Shown here one piece after another: positions 41,820-49,866 of a stretch of DNA of 64,000 nucleotides; positions within the stretch are counted from its first letter, which is position 1, and the number at the start of each line of letters is the position of its first letter. The notes beneath the pieces were generated by a model. That model was not told where the DNA came from. It did no database searches and saw only the letters and a list, made by a program, of their open reading frames with translations. This DNA comes from an uncultured Clostridium sp. Lineage in GTDB: Bacteria > Bacillota > Clostridia > TANB77 > CAG-508. The stretch is taken from assembly GCA_946495905.1 (NCBI GenBank), contig CAMMEP010000001.1, positions 1-64,000 of the forward strand, read 5' to 3'. The position numbers and the translations under genes are program-made.

Positions 41820-43086
41820 AGAAAGCCTAAAAAGATATTTAATTATATTTTCTCTTATTTTTCTTGTTTTTGCTATTCTTTTTTTCGTCATGAATTGGCT
41901 ACAATATAATCAATACACACAAAATGTAAATCTGGTAATAAATCAAATGGTAGCAGAGATAAAGAAACAGTATCCCGATGTAGATATTAATGAAATTATA
42001 AGTATACTAAATAATGACAATGGAGATACTAGTAATTTACTGGAAGAGTATGGAATCAATATACAAAAAGATTCTGCCATTATGCAAAACAGCACGGATT
42101 ATAATGTATTTGCTCTTATCTCTATTGGAATTCTACTTCTGCTATTCATTACAGTTTTTGTGATTTTTATTCTCTATCAAAAAAGTCAGAATAAAAAGAT
42201 AAAAGAGATAACAAAATATATTGAAGAAATAAATAACAAAAATTATATGTTAGACATTGGGGAAAATAGCGAAGATGAATTATCAATATTAAAAAATGAG
42301 TTATATAAAATAACAATAATGCTAAAAGAACAAGCAGAGAATTCGAAAAAGGACAAAATAAGTTTAAAAAAATCATTAGAAGATATATCCCATCAATTAA
42401 AAACACCTCTTACCTCCATTACTATAATGCTTGACAACATATTGGACAATCCTAATATGGATGTAAATACAAGAAATGAATTTATGAAAGATATTTACCG
42501 AGAAATAGCAAATATAAACTTTTTTGTGCAATCTTTGTTAAAGTTATCTAAGTTTGACGCTGATACGATTGTGTTTAATGATAAAGAAGAAAAATTAAAA
42601 GATATTGTAGAAGAAGCGGTTAAAAATGTTTCTATGCTATGTGATCTGAAAAATATTGAGATAAAAAGTGGGGAGGAAAAAGAATTAGAGAATACTAAGA
42701 ATCACAGTAATAATTTAGAAAAAGTAGAAAAAAAGGCAGAACAGAACCAAATAGTGGTTTGCGATTTAAAATGGCAGATAGAAGCGGTTACGAATATTTT
42801 AAAAAATAGTGTGGAACATTCCAAAGAAAATAGTAAAGTATATATTTCATATAATGAAAATAACATGTATTCGGAAATTGTAATAAAAGATGAAGGAATA
42901 GGAATTGATAAAGAGGATTTAAAACATATATTTGAAAGATTCTATAAAGGAAAGAATGCAAGTAAGGACAGTGTAGGAATTGGACTAGCTCTTGCGAAAA
43001 CTATTATTGAGAAAGATAATGGATATATCATAGTAGAATCGGAATTGGGAAAAGGGACAACATTTTACATTCGATATTTAAAATAA
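41809..43086 (+). CDS. Sensor histidine kinase
   Basis: A 425-aa membrane kinase. TM1 at ~12-34, an extracellular stretch of about 65 residues (MVAEIKKQYPDVDINEIISI and on), TM2 at ~103-125, a short HAMP-like linker, the phospho-acceptor helix with EDISHQLKTPLTSIT (~190-204) and the HATPase domain: NILKNSVEHS (N-box), DEGIGIDKEDL (G1), GIGLALAKTII (G2). A charged insert (GEEKELENTKNHSNNLEKVEKKAEQ, ~285) lengthens the ATPase part. TTG 41806 and ATG 41809 are both possible starts; ATG is used. It partners the regulator encoded upstream. Confidence 0.92.
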   Translation: MKNKESLKRYLIIFSLIFLVFAILFFVMNWLQYNQYTQNVNLVINQMVAEIKKQYPDVDINEIISILNNDNGDTSNLLEEYGINIQKDSAIMQNSTDYNVFALISIGILLLLFITVFVIFILYQKSQNKKIKEITKYIEEINNKNYMLDIGENSEDELSILKNELYKITIMLKEQAENSKKDKISLKKSLEDISHQLKTPLTSITIMLDNILDNPNMDVNTRNEFMKDIYREIANINFFVQSLLKLSKFDADTIVFNDKEEKLKDIVEEAVKNVSMLCDLKNIEIKSGEEKELENTKNHSNNLEKVEKKAEQNQIVVCDLKWQIEAVTNILKNSVEHSKENSKVYISYNENNMYSEIVIKDEGIGIDKEDLKHIFERFYKGKNASKDSVGIGLALAKTIIEKDNGYIIVESELGKGTTFYIRYLK

Positions 43087-43187
43087 TATTTATTTTTTTC
43101 TTTTTTTATGATAGACTATGTATGAAATAAAAAAGAAAGACAAAAAATATAGAAGAAAGAGAAATGTAGTAGGAGGAAATTAGAGTA

Positions 43188-44351
43188 ATGATTGATAAAA
43201 ATATTTCTGAAGAGATTATACACATTGGGGCAAGTGATAAGAACTTAAAATTATTTGAAGGTCAATATGTTTTAAAAAATGGAATGAGCTATAATTCTTA
43301 TATTATAAAAGATGAAAAAATTGCCATTCTAGATACCAGTGATGCGGGAGTAACAGAGGAATGGCTAAGCAATTTAGAAGAAGTGCTAGATGGAAATAAA
43401 CCAGATTATTTAATTGTCTCCCATATGGAACCAGATCATGCATATAATATAGGCTTGTTAGCCAAAAAATATCCAGAAATGAAAATTGTTGGAAATAGTT
43501 TTACTTTTAATATTTTAGCTAATTTTTTCCCTATGGATATAACAGAAAGAAAAGTTATGGTAAAAGAAGGAGATATTCTTGATTTAGGTAAGCATAAACT
43601 ACAATTTTTTATGGCACCTATGGTACATTGGCCAGAAGTAATGGTAACCTATGAGCAGACAGAAAAAATATTGTTTTCAGCAGATGCCTTTGGAAAATTT
43701 GGTTCATTAGATGCAGAGGAAGAATGGCTACCAGAAGCCAGAAGATACTATATTGGAATCGTTGGAAAATACGGAATGCAAGTACAAGCCTTATTAAATA
43801 AAGCAGCAACCTTAGATATTAAAATGATATGTCCATTACATGGTCCAATCTTAAAAGAAAATCTAGGATATTATATAGATAAATATAAAACATGGAGCAG
43901 TTACGAGCCAGAGGAAGAAGGAGTATTTATTGCTTGTAGCTCTATTTATGGTAATACTTTAAAGGCAGCAGAAAATATGGCAGAAATACTAAAAAAACAA
44001 GGAGAAAAGAACGTAATACTAACAGACCTTACAAGAAACGATTGGGCAGAAGCTGTTGCCAATGCTTTTAAATATTCTAAATTAATTATTGCAGCATCTA
44101 GTTATAATGCAGGATTATTTCCACCAATGGAGCATTTTCTAGGTCGTTTAAAAGAAAGAAATTATCAAAAAAGAACAGTAGGTATTATTGAGAACGGTTC
44201 GTGGGCACCATCGGCAGGTAAATGTATGAAAAATATATTAAGTGATATGAAAGAAATAAAAATAGTAGAACCAATGGTTACCATAAAGTCTAGTATAAAA
44301 GAGGAAAATATAGTAGAGATGGAAAAATTAGCAAAAGAAATATTAAAATAG
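43188..44351 (+). CDS. FprA/flavodiiron A-type flavoprotein
   Basis: A 387-aa flavodiiron protein that reduces O2 to water or NO to N2O and so protects anaerobes. Residues ~1-245 are a metallo-beta-lactamase-like diiron domain with the ligands H-x-E-x-D-H (SHMEPDHAYN, ~82-91), MVHWPEV (His ~148), SADAFGKFG (Asp ~167) and PLHGPIL (His ~227). Residues ~250-387 are a flavodoxin domain (IACSSIYGNTLKAAENMAEI for FMN phosphate, SSYNAGLFPPMEHFL, GSWAPSAGKCM). No rubredoxin or flavin-reductase tail is attached. AGTAGGAGGAAATTAG precedes the ATG. It shares no overlap with the kinase gene, so is probably a separate unit. Confidence 0.95.
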   Translation: MIDKNISEEIIHIGASDKNLKLFEGQYVLKNGMSYNSYIIKDEKIAILDTSDAGVTEEWLSNLEEVLDGNKPDYLIVSHMEPDHAYNIGLLAKKYPEMKIVGNSFTFNILANFFPMDITERKVMVKEGDILDLGKHKLQFFMAPMVHWPEVMVTYEQTEKILFSADAFGKFGSLDAEEEWLPEARRYYIGIVGKYGMQVQALLNKAATLDIKMICPLHGPILKENLGYYIDKYKTWSSYEPEEEGVFIACSSIYGNTLKAAENMAEILKKQGEKNVILTDLTRNDWAEAVANAFKYSKLIIAASSYNAGLFPPMEHFLGRLKERNYQKRTVGIIENGSWAPSAGKCMKNILSDMKEIKIVEPMVTIKSSIKEENIVEMEKLAKEILK

Positions 44352-44366
44352 GACTTAAATTGTCAC

Positions 44367-44557
44367 AATTCACTGTTACCTTAATATCAAGAAGAAGTAT
44401 ATATTTTTTCTTTTTATTTCCGGCCCCCAACATCGTACAAACTGTAAATGCTCAATTTCATTTCGCTTAACAGTTTGTAAACTTGTCGGTCCCCACCTTA
44501 AGCACTCCAATAAAAAGAAAAAATATATACTTCTTCTTAAAAAATAGTCTGTGAATT
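44367..44557 (+). repeat. Type B long-hairpin element, copy 1
   Basis: A 191-bp element after the flavodiiron gene. Outer arms 44389-44418 and 44509-44538 are perfect complements over 30 nt (AAGAAGAAGTATATAT...). Conserved core pieces are TTCCGGCCCCCAAC (44418-44431), TTTCGCTTA (44461-44469) and AACTTGTCGGTCCCCACCT to ACTCCA (44480-44509). An inner stem TACAAACTGT / ACAGTTTGTA lies between. Copy 2 at 58000 has the same core pieces and different stems. Confidence 0.8.
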
Positions 44558-44604
44558 TTACCATTTCAAATTCCATAAAATGTAAAATTCAAAATGGTAA
44601 AATC
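44554..44604 (+). repeat. Imperfect inverted repeat before the small protein gene
   Basis: ATTTTACCATTTC at 44556 and GAATTT..-side AAATGGTAAAAT at 44592-44603 flank further near-complementary sequence, giving an imperfect hairpin of about 48 nt. No U-tract follows. It adjoins the right end of the type B element. Confidence 0.5.
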
Positions 44605-44687
44605 TTGAAACTTACTAAAAAATGTGGTATAATATAATTTGTAACTCGTAGAAAAATGCATCGTCCAATTGGACAAAGGAGGACAAA

Positions 44688-45014
44688 ATGAGCAGTTATT
44701 GTAATTACTATTTTAGAGCAGAAGGAGTTTTACGTTCAATGCATATGAGTCAGCAATTGCCTGGCTTTGAGTATTTGAAAATGGCAGCAGCTATCTCGAA
44801 AGAAACTGGTATAACAGATACTAATCTTTTAATCGCAAGAATAGAAAAGGAGGTTATGCAGATTTCGTCTCGAGAAGTTGCTGAAAAAGAAAAAATACGA
44901 GAAGGACGCGGGATGGTTGAACAATCAATGATTGAAGCAATCAGAAGCGTAAGTTCTACGGATCGTAAAATTTCTTTATCAGATTTTATAGATTTGATAG
45001 TAACTGCTATGTAA
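44688..45014 (+). CDS. Small protein, weakly like the Spo0A C-terminal domain
   Basis: A 108-aa basic-acidic helical protein not firmly assigned. LPGFEYLKMAAAISKETGIT (~24-43) and GRGMVEQSMIEAIRSVSS (~73-90) recall the helices of Spo0A effector domains (GY.YL..AI.. and RVERAIRHAIE), which bind DNA at 0A boxes. The central helices fit poorly. It lacks a receiver domain. Codon choice (CGA, CGC, TCG, ATC) differs a little from the neighbours. GGAGG precedes the ATG at 44688; terminator at 45020. Confidence 0.5.
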   Translation: MSSYCNYYFRAEGVLRSMHMSQQLPGFEYLKMAAAISKETGITDTNLLIARIEKEVMQISSREVAEKEKIREGRGMVEQSMIEAIRSVSSTDRKISLSDFIDLIVTAM

Positions 45015-45019
45015 AAAAT

Positions 45020-45052
45020 CTGGGAGGTAATAGTTTGACTCCTAGTTTTTTT
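45020..45052 (+). terminator. Intrinsic terminator
   Basis: CTGGGAG / CTCCTAG stem (one G:U) followed by TTTTTTT. Confidence 0.72.
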
Positions 45053-45141
45053 AATAAATTTCAAGAAATATTTGTAAAATATTGCATATAATTAACATAA
45101 TATGATATACTGTTAAGCAAAATACAATTAAGGGGTAAAAA

Positions 45142-46053
45142 ATGCAAAAAATAGATTTACATATACATACAACAATGTCAGATGGAAGTTTAGCACCGAA
45201 AGAGATAGTAGATGAAGCTTATAAAAATGGTGTATCCGTTATTGCAATTGCAGATCATGATACAATAGATGCCTATACGGATGATTTATTTTCTTATGCA
45301 AATAGTAAAAATATAAGGATTATTCCAGCAGTAGAAATATCTACAAAAACTGAAAAAGCAGGTATTCATGTATTAGGATATAATTTTAATTTAAAAAATC
45401 AGCCTTTTAGAGAAAAATTGAGCAAAATAAGAAATGCTAGACATGACTATCTACACAATGTTTCTAAAAAAATAAACCAATTAGGTTACTTTATAAATGT
45501 AGAACAATTGGATAGGATAGATGCTGTTACTAAAGCTCATATTGCTTTAGATGTTGTGAATAATGAAAAAAATAAAGAAATTCTCCTACAAAATTTTGGC
45601 CACATTCCAAGCAAGGGAGAATTTATAGAAACAATAATGAATGAAAATTGTCCTGCGTATGTAAAAAAAGAAACAGTAACTCCGAAAGAAGCAGCAGAAA
45701 TGATAAGAAAAGCAAATGGAAAAGTGGTTTTAGCACATCCTGTTGCATATGTTCATGAAGATAATTTTACAGATGAAGATATTTTAAATATAATTAATGA
45801 AATGAAACCAGATGGACTAGAGGCAAATTATTTATATATAGATAGAAATAACAATATCTTTGATGAAACAGAAAAATGGAATAAATTTGCTAAAGAAAAC
45901 AATTTATTTGTAACAGTTGGTTCAGATTTCCATAATAAAGATGGTATTAGACCAGAAATTGGTTTTGCAAATACAAATTTCGTTTTAGAAGATAATGTTG
46001 TAGATGAAATTATTAAAAATTTAAAATTCAGAGGAGATTTTGCAAATGTTTAA
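45142..46053 (+). CDS. PHP-domain phosphoesterase
   Basis: A 303-aa PHP-family metal-dependent phosphoesterase, like the E. coli YciV/RNase AM (trpH) group, which removes nucleotides or cleaves 3',5'-bisphosphates. Metal motifs: DLHIHTTMSDGSLAP (~4-18), IADHDTIDA (~35-43), PAVEIST (Glu ~65), VLAHPVAY (~198) and VGSDFHNKDG (~261-270). It reads into uvrB with an 8-nt overlap, a translational coupling. AAGGGGTAAAAA is the ribosome binding site. Confidence 0.92.
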   Translation: MQKIDLHIHTTMSDGSLAPKEIVDEAYKNGVSVIAIADHDTIDAYTDDLFSYANSKNIRIIPAVEISTKTEKAGIHVLGYNFNLKNQPFREKLSKIRNARHDYLHNVSKKINQLGYFINVEQLDRIDAVTKAHIALDVVNNEKNKEILLQNFGHIPSKGEFIETIMNENCPAYVKKETVTPKEAAEMIRKANGKVVLAHPVAYVHEDNFTDEDILNIINEMKPDGLEANYLYIDRNNNIFDETEKWNKFAKENNLFVTVGSDFHNKDGIRPEIGFANTNFVLEDNVVDEIIKNLKFRGDFANV

Positions 46054-48001
46054 ATTACATTCAGAATATAAGCCAACAGGTGACCAACCTAAGGCAATAG
46101 AATATTTATCAAATGGCATAAAAGAGGGCAAGAAATTCCAGACCTTACTTGGTGTTACAGGTTCTGGAAAAACTTTTACTATGGCAAATATAATTCAGCA
46201 AGTTCAGAAACCAACATTGGTTTTAGCACATAACAAGACATTAGCAGGACAGCTATATAGTGAATTCAAAGAATTCTTCCCAGAGAACAACGTGGAATAC
46301 TTTGTAAGTTATTATGATTATTATCAACCAGAAGCATATATTGCATCATCAGATACATATATAGAAAAAGATGCTTCTATAAACGACGAAATAGACAAGC
46401 TACGCCATTCTGCAACAGCAGCATTGTTTGAAACAAGAGATGTAATTATCGTTGCATCTGTATCGTGTATTTATGGATTAGGTGACCCAATAGATTACGA
46501 ACATATGATTGTTTCATTAAGACCAGGAATGCAAAAGGAAAGAAACGAGATAATGAAAAAATTGGTTACAATGCAATATAGTAGAAATGAACTAGATTTC
46601 AAAAGAGGTACATTTAGAGCAAAAGGTGATATATTAGAGATATATCCATCAGATGAAAGTGAAAGTGCTATAAGAGTGGAGTTTTGGGGAGATGAAATAG
46701 AAAAAATCTCAGAAATAAACCCACTTACTGGAAAAGTGATTGCAACTAGAAATCATGTTATGATAGTTCCAAATTCACACTATGTTACAACTCAAGATAA
46801 AATGGAAAGAGCAATAGGCACAATAGAAGAAGAATTACAAGAAAGAATAAAATATTTTAAAGATAATGGAAAATTAATTGAAGCACAAAGAATAGAAGAA
46901 AGAACAAACTTTGATATTGAAATGATGAAAGAAACAGGTTTTTGTCAAGGTATAGAGAACTATTCAAGACATATTAGTGGAAGAGAACCAGGCAGTAGCC
47001 CTTTTACACTTTTTGATTATTTTCCAAAGGACTTTTTATTACTTATTGATGAATCACATGCTACTATTCCACAAGTAAGGGCAATGTATAATGGAGATAG
47101 AGCAAGGAAAGAATCATTAGTTAAGTATGGCTTTAGACTTCCATCGGCTTTTGATAATAGACCACTTAAATTTAACGAATTTGAAGAAAGAATTAATCAG
47201 GTTATATTTGTTAGTGCGACACCAGCTGAATATGAAAAAGAGCATTCAAAAGAAAATGTAGTAGAACAAATTATTCGTCCAACAGGATTGCTAGATCCAA
47301 AAATTGAAGTTAAACCTGTTGAAAACCAAATAGACGATTTAATAGAACAAATACGAGAAAGAGTAGAAAAGAAGGAAAGAGTTTTAGTAACAACTCTTAC
47401 GAAAAAAATGGCTGAAGATTTGACTGCATATCTTGCTGGTATAGATATAAAAGTAAGATATATGCACTCTGATATAAAAGCATTAGAAAGAATGGAAATA
47501 ATTCGTTCTTTAAGACTTGGAGAGTTTGATGTACTAGTAGGAATAAATCTTTTAAGAGAAGGTTTAGATATTCCAGAAGTTTCATTGGTAGCAATATTAG
47601 ATGCCGACAAAGAAGGATTTTTACGTTCCGAGCGTTCTTTAATACAAACAATTGGACGTGCTGCTAGAAATACAGATGGAAAAGTTATTATGTATGCAGA
47701 TGAGTTAACAGAATCTATGGAAAAGGCAATATCAGAAACTAACAGAAGGAGAAGAATACAACAAGAGTATAACGAGGAACATGGTATCACACCAAAAACT
47801 ATTCAAAAATCTGTTAGAGATTCTATTAAAGCAAGTATTATAGAAGAAGCGGAGAGTAAATATAATATTGGCAAAGACGAAAGTATACAAGATGTAATAA
47901 ATAAATTAACAGATGAAATGCTTAAATATGCAGCAGCAATGGAATTTGAAAAAGCGGCAGAGTTGAGAGACAAAATAAAAGAATTAGAGAATGGGTTGTA
48001 A
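46046..48001 (+). CDS. uvrB: UvrABC excinuclease subunit B
   Basis: A 651-aa UvrB, the damage-verification helicase of nucleotide excision repair. Walker A GVTGSGKTFT (~36-45), the beta-hairpin region SYYDYYQPEAYI (~90-101), DESH box LLIDESHAT, helicase motif ATPAEYE, motif V GINLLREGLDIPEVSLV and motif VI QTIGRAARN. The C-terminal UVR motif (YAAAMEFEKAAELRDKIKEL, ~628-647) binds UvrC. ATG 46046 follows AGAGGAG and overlaps the PHP gene by 8 nt. uvrA lies at 49867, separated by three small or unrelated genes. Confidence 0.97.
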   Translation: MFKLHSEYKPTGDQPKAIEYLSNGIKEGKKFQTLLGVTGSGKTFTMANIIQQVQKPTLVLAHNKTLAGQLYSEFKEFFPENNVEYFVSYYDYYQPEAYIASSDTYIEKDASINDEIDKLRHSATAALFETRDVIIVASVSCIYGLGDPIDYEHMIVSLRPGMQKERNEIMKKLVTMQYSRNELDFKRGTFRAKGDILEIYPSDESESAIRVEFWGDEIEKISEINPLTGKVIATRNHVMIVPNSHYVTTQDKMERAIGTIEEELQERIKYFKDNGKLIEAQRIEERTNFDIEMMKETGFCQGIENYSRHISGREPGSSPFTLFDYFPKDFLLLIDESHATIPQVRAMYNGDRARKESLVKYGFRLPSAFDNRPLKFNEFEERINQVIFVSATPAEYEKEHSKENVVEQIIRPTGLLDPKIEVKPVENQIDDLIEQIRERVEKKERVLVTTLTKKMAEDLTAYLAGIDIKVRYMHSDIKALERMEIIRSLRLGEFDVLVGINLLREGLDIPEVSLVAILDADKEGFLRSERSLIQTIGRAARNTDGKVIMYADELTESMEKAISETNRRRRIQQEYNEEHGITPKTIQKSVRDSIKASIIEEAESKYNIGKDESIQDVINKLTDEMLKYAAAMEFEKAAELRDKIKELENGL

Positions 48002-48112
48002 ATTTAAGAATAACAATTGAAAAAATGAGCAAAATATAGTAAAATAAAAATGTAGTTTATTTAGGCAGATATTTACAGATATAATATTTTTTCTAGAAAG
48101 GTGGAATAAAAA

Positions 48113-48274
48113 ATGGGAATACTTGATATGAATGATACTTTTACAAATAAAATAAATAACAATTTTGAAGCTGCAAATGTAGACCAATATATTAATGGAG
48201 TAAAAGAACATGAACAACCATTAGTTGTGTTTGCAAATGAAGGAAAAAATGTAATATACAGAGAACAATTATAG
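48113..48274 (+). CDS. 53-aa conserved-looking small protein
   Basis: A short frame with a strong ribosome binding site (AGAAAGGTGG, 48095-48104) starting at ATG 48113. It encodes MGILDMNDTFTNKINNNFEA... and ends VIYREQL at TAG 48272-48274. Codon use matches the host genes, it stands between uvrB and a strong terminator (48296), and it is soluble and acidic with no signal. No family was recognised. It could be cotranscribed with uvrB (111-nt gap). Confidence 0.6.
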   Translation: MGILDMNDTFTNKINNNFEAANVDQYINGVKEHEQPLVVFANEGKNVIYREQL

Positions 48275-48295
48275 AATTATTATTCTAAAAAAGTT

Positions 48296-48323
48296 TCCCC
48301 GTTCGAAAACGAACGGGGATTTT
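48296..48323. terminator. Bidirectional intrinsic terminator
   Basis: Perfect 10-bp G+C-rich stem TCCCCGTTCG / CGAACGGGGA, loop AAAA, T-run on the + side and A-run (TTT on the - strand) on the other. It serves the small + gene and the convergent - gene at 48332. Confidence 0.85.
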
Positions 48324-48331
48324 GCCATTAA

Positions 48332-48595
48332 TCAATTATTTACGTTAAAATTGTTTTGCAAGGCTTTTATGGTATAGTCCAGCATTTGCTGAGCATCTTT
48401 ACCTTTGGGATATTTCCAGTCGATATCACAAAGGAATCGCATATTTCCTTCGACGGGTGCAATTTTTTCTACCGAAAATCCGCCTTTTTCTAACTTTGAA
48501 ATTTCACTGGTCCAAAGTTTGAGTGGCGCAGATGTTTCTCCAGCCTCGGCATAAATTTCTAACCGCTCTGTAATTGATAGTTTTTCCTGTGGCAT
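48332..48595 (-). CDS. Small unrecognised protein with atypical codon use
   Basis: An 87-aa protein starting MPQEKLSITERLEIYAEAGE and ending with KYPKGKDAQQMLDYTIKALQ plus NNFNVNN. The ribosome binding site AAGGAGGAAATTTTT on the - strand fixes the start at 48595, not the longer frame at 48655. Base composition is visibly richer in G+C (TCG, CGG, GGC, CTC) than neighbouring genes, resembling the AAA-CYTH gene at 52758, also on the - strand. No signal or membrane segment. Function unknown; possibly acquired by transfer. Confidence 0.6.
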   Translation of the reverse strand: MPQEKLSITERLEIYAEAGETSAPLKLWTSEISKLEKGGFSVEKIAPVEGNMRFLCDIDWKYPKGKDAQQMLDYTIKALQNNFNVNN

Positions 48596-48655
48596 AAAAA
48601 TTTCCTCCTTTAATAAAAATCGGATTACTAGGTTACTAAAAAATGTTAAACACAT

Positions 48656-48821
48656 TCATGAGAACTATTATATCACTAATTTTACATAAAGTAAAGCGTA
48701 TGAACTTATTAACCATTGTAATTATGGTTGCACAACTGGAAGGAAACTCAGAATGCTTGAGGCTGAATATTCAGATGTATCTGGATGGTCTCATGATAAA
48801 TGGTAGCCAAGGATTAGTAAG
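48656..48821 (+). other. Non-coding stretch with a possible gene scrap
   Basis: No credible gene. One frame reads ELINHCNYGCTTGRKLRMLE and on to SGWSHDKW before TAG, without start or ribosome binding site; the codons look protein-like and may be a remnant. The overlapping 77-codon frame from 48643 lacks a ribosome binding site and is judged spurious. Confidence 0.3.
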
Positions 48822-48967
48822 ATTAATTCTAGTTTCTTTTTTTATACAAATTCTTGTTTTTTATAATTCAATATAGTATTATATAGTATAATAATAATGT
48901 CAAAATCAAATAAACATTTTCAAGGATTTCTATTGAAAAGTAGAAAATAATAATTATTAAAAAGGGG
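48822..48967 (+). repeat. Leader direct repeat, copy 1 (duplicate of uvrA leader)
   Basis: A diverged copy of 49722-49858. Shared words include ATTAATTCTAGT, CTTTTTTT, TTCTTGTTTTTTAT, AATATAGTAT and TATTG-AAA, then a GGGG ribosome binding site. It contains TTGTTT (48854-48859), 17 nt, TATTAT (48877-48882) as promoter for the gene at 48978. Confidence 0.7.
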
Positions 48968-48977
48968 AAATTTATTT

Positions 48978-49685
48978 ATGAAAAAATCAGTAGTATTCTT
49001 TATTGTAATTGTGTTTATTATTTTATTTGGTATCTTATTTTTTTATATTTATCAATCTAATGCCAGATATTCAAGTGAAGATATTTATAATTTAGTTCAA
49101 AAAGGTGTAGAAAATATGCAAGATATGCAAAATGTTTGTATTGAAAGAAAAAATCAATCGGCAGTTGTTAAATACTATTATAAAGGAAATAAGGTGAAAA
49201 ATTTAATTGAGGAAAATACCCTTGATAGCTCATTAAGTTATAGCATTATAGATTTAGACGAAGGAAAACAGTATATGGTTTCTGATAAAGAAAAATATAT
49301 AGCTGTTGGAAAGGCAACTAGTATTGATAAGGGATTACAATATCTGGTTTTCAACTCAATTAATCCTAAAGGTGATAATATAAAAGTAGAGCTTTCGTAT
49401 ATTAAAGATGAAAAAATTGAAGGAAAAGATTGTATTTTTGTGAAGGAAGTAACTTATTATAAAACAGATGATGGTAGTTTTCAAACTGATAGCGAATTAA
49501 GCGAAGAAATTAGCGCATACTGGATAGAAAAATCAACAGGTTTTGTTTTAGGTTATACTACTATTGAACCAACACAGACTGACGCAACTCCAAAAGTTTG
49601 GATAAAGAATATAACATTTAACGAGGTAGTAGATAGTGATTTTGATTTACCCACCAATTATACAATATATGATAATACAAAATAA
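48978..49685 (+). CDS. Membrane-anchored extracytoplasmic protein, LolA-like fold possible
   Basis: A 235-aa protein with an N-terminal anchor (KKSVVFFIVIVFIILFGILF, ~2-21) and an outside domain. The pattern of strands (QSAVVKYYYKGNKVKNLIEE, SYSIIDLDEGKQYMVSDKEK, IKVELSYIKDEKIEGKDCIF, AYWIEKSTGFVLGYTTIEP) suggests a LolA/outer-membrane-lipoprotein-sorting-like beta sheet, as in other Gram-positive surface proteins. There is no lipobox Cys. AAAGGGGAAATTTATTT precedes the ATG. Its leader duplicates that of uvrA, so the gene probably arrived by a local duplication or insertion between uvrB and uvrA. Confidence 0.62.
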   Translation: MKKSVVFFIVIVFIILFGILFFYIYQSNARYSSEDIYNLVQKGVENMQDMQNVCIERKNQSAVVKYYYKGNKVKNLIEENTLDSSLSYSIIDLDEGKQYMVSDKEKYIAVGKATSIDKGLQYLVFNSINPKGDNIKVELSYIKDEKIEGKDCIFVKEVTYYKTDDGSFQTDSELSEEISAYWIEKSTGFVLGYTTIEPTQTDATPKVWIKNITFNEVVDSDFDLPTNYTIYDNTK

Positions 49686-49712
49686 ATTATAGACGCATAT
49701 ATTGCAGTTCTG

Positions 49713-49742
49713 ACACTAGAATTAATTCTAGTGTCTTTTTTT
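49713..49742 (+). terminator. Intrinsic terminator
   Basis: A 24-nt perfect palindrome GACACTAGAATT / AATTCTAGTGTC followed by TTTTTT. Confidence 0.82.
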
Positions 49743-49858
49743 CTAATGCAAACTCTTGTTTTTTATGGGTTAATATAGTATAATAGTAATGCTAAAAATC
49801 CAATAAATATTTCAAAAGATTTTTATTGGAAAATAAAAAGAATTATTACTAATAGGGG
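49722..49858 (+). repeat. Leader direct repeat, copy 2 (uvrA leader and promoter)
   Basis: TTGTTT (49756-49761), 17-nt spacer, TATAAT (49779-49784) form the uvrA promoter inside the repeated stretch that also stands before 48978. GGGGGACAG gives the uvrA ribosome binding site. Confidence 0.7.
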
Positions 49859-49866
49859 GACAGAAT

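Noticed and set aside
48643..48876. 77-codon + strand frame
   Set aside because: No ribosome binding site; it overlaps the - strand gene's leader and the uvrA-type leader repeat.
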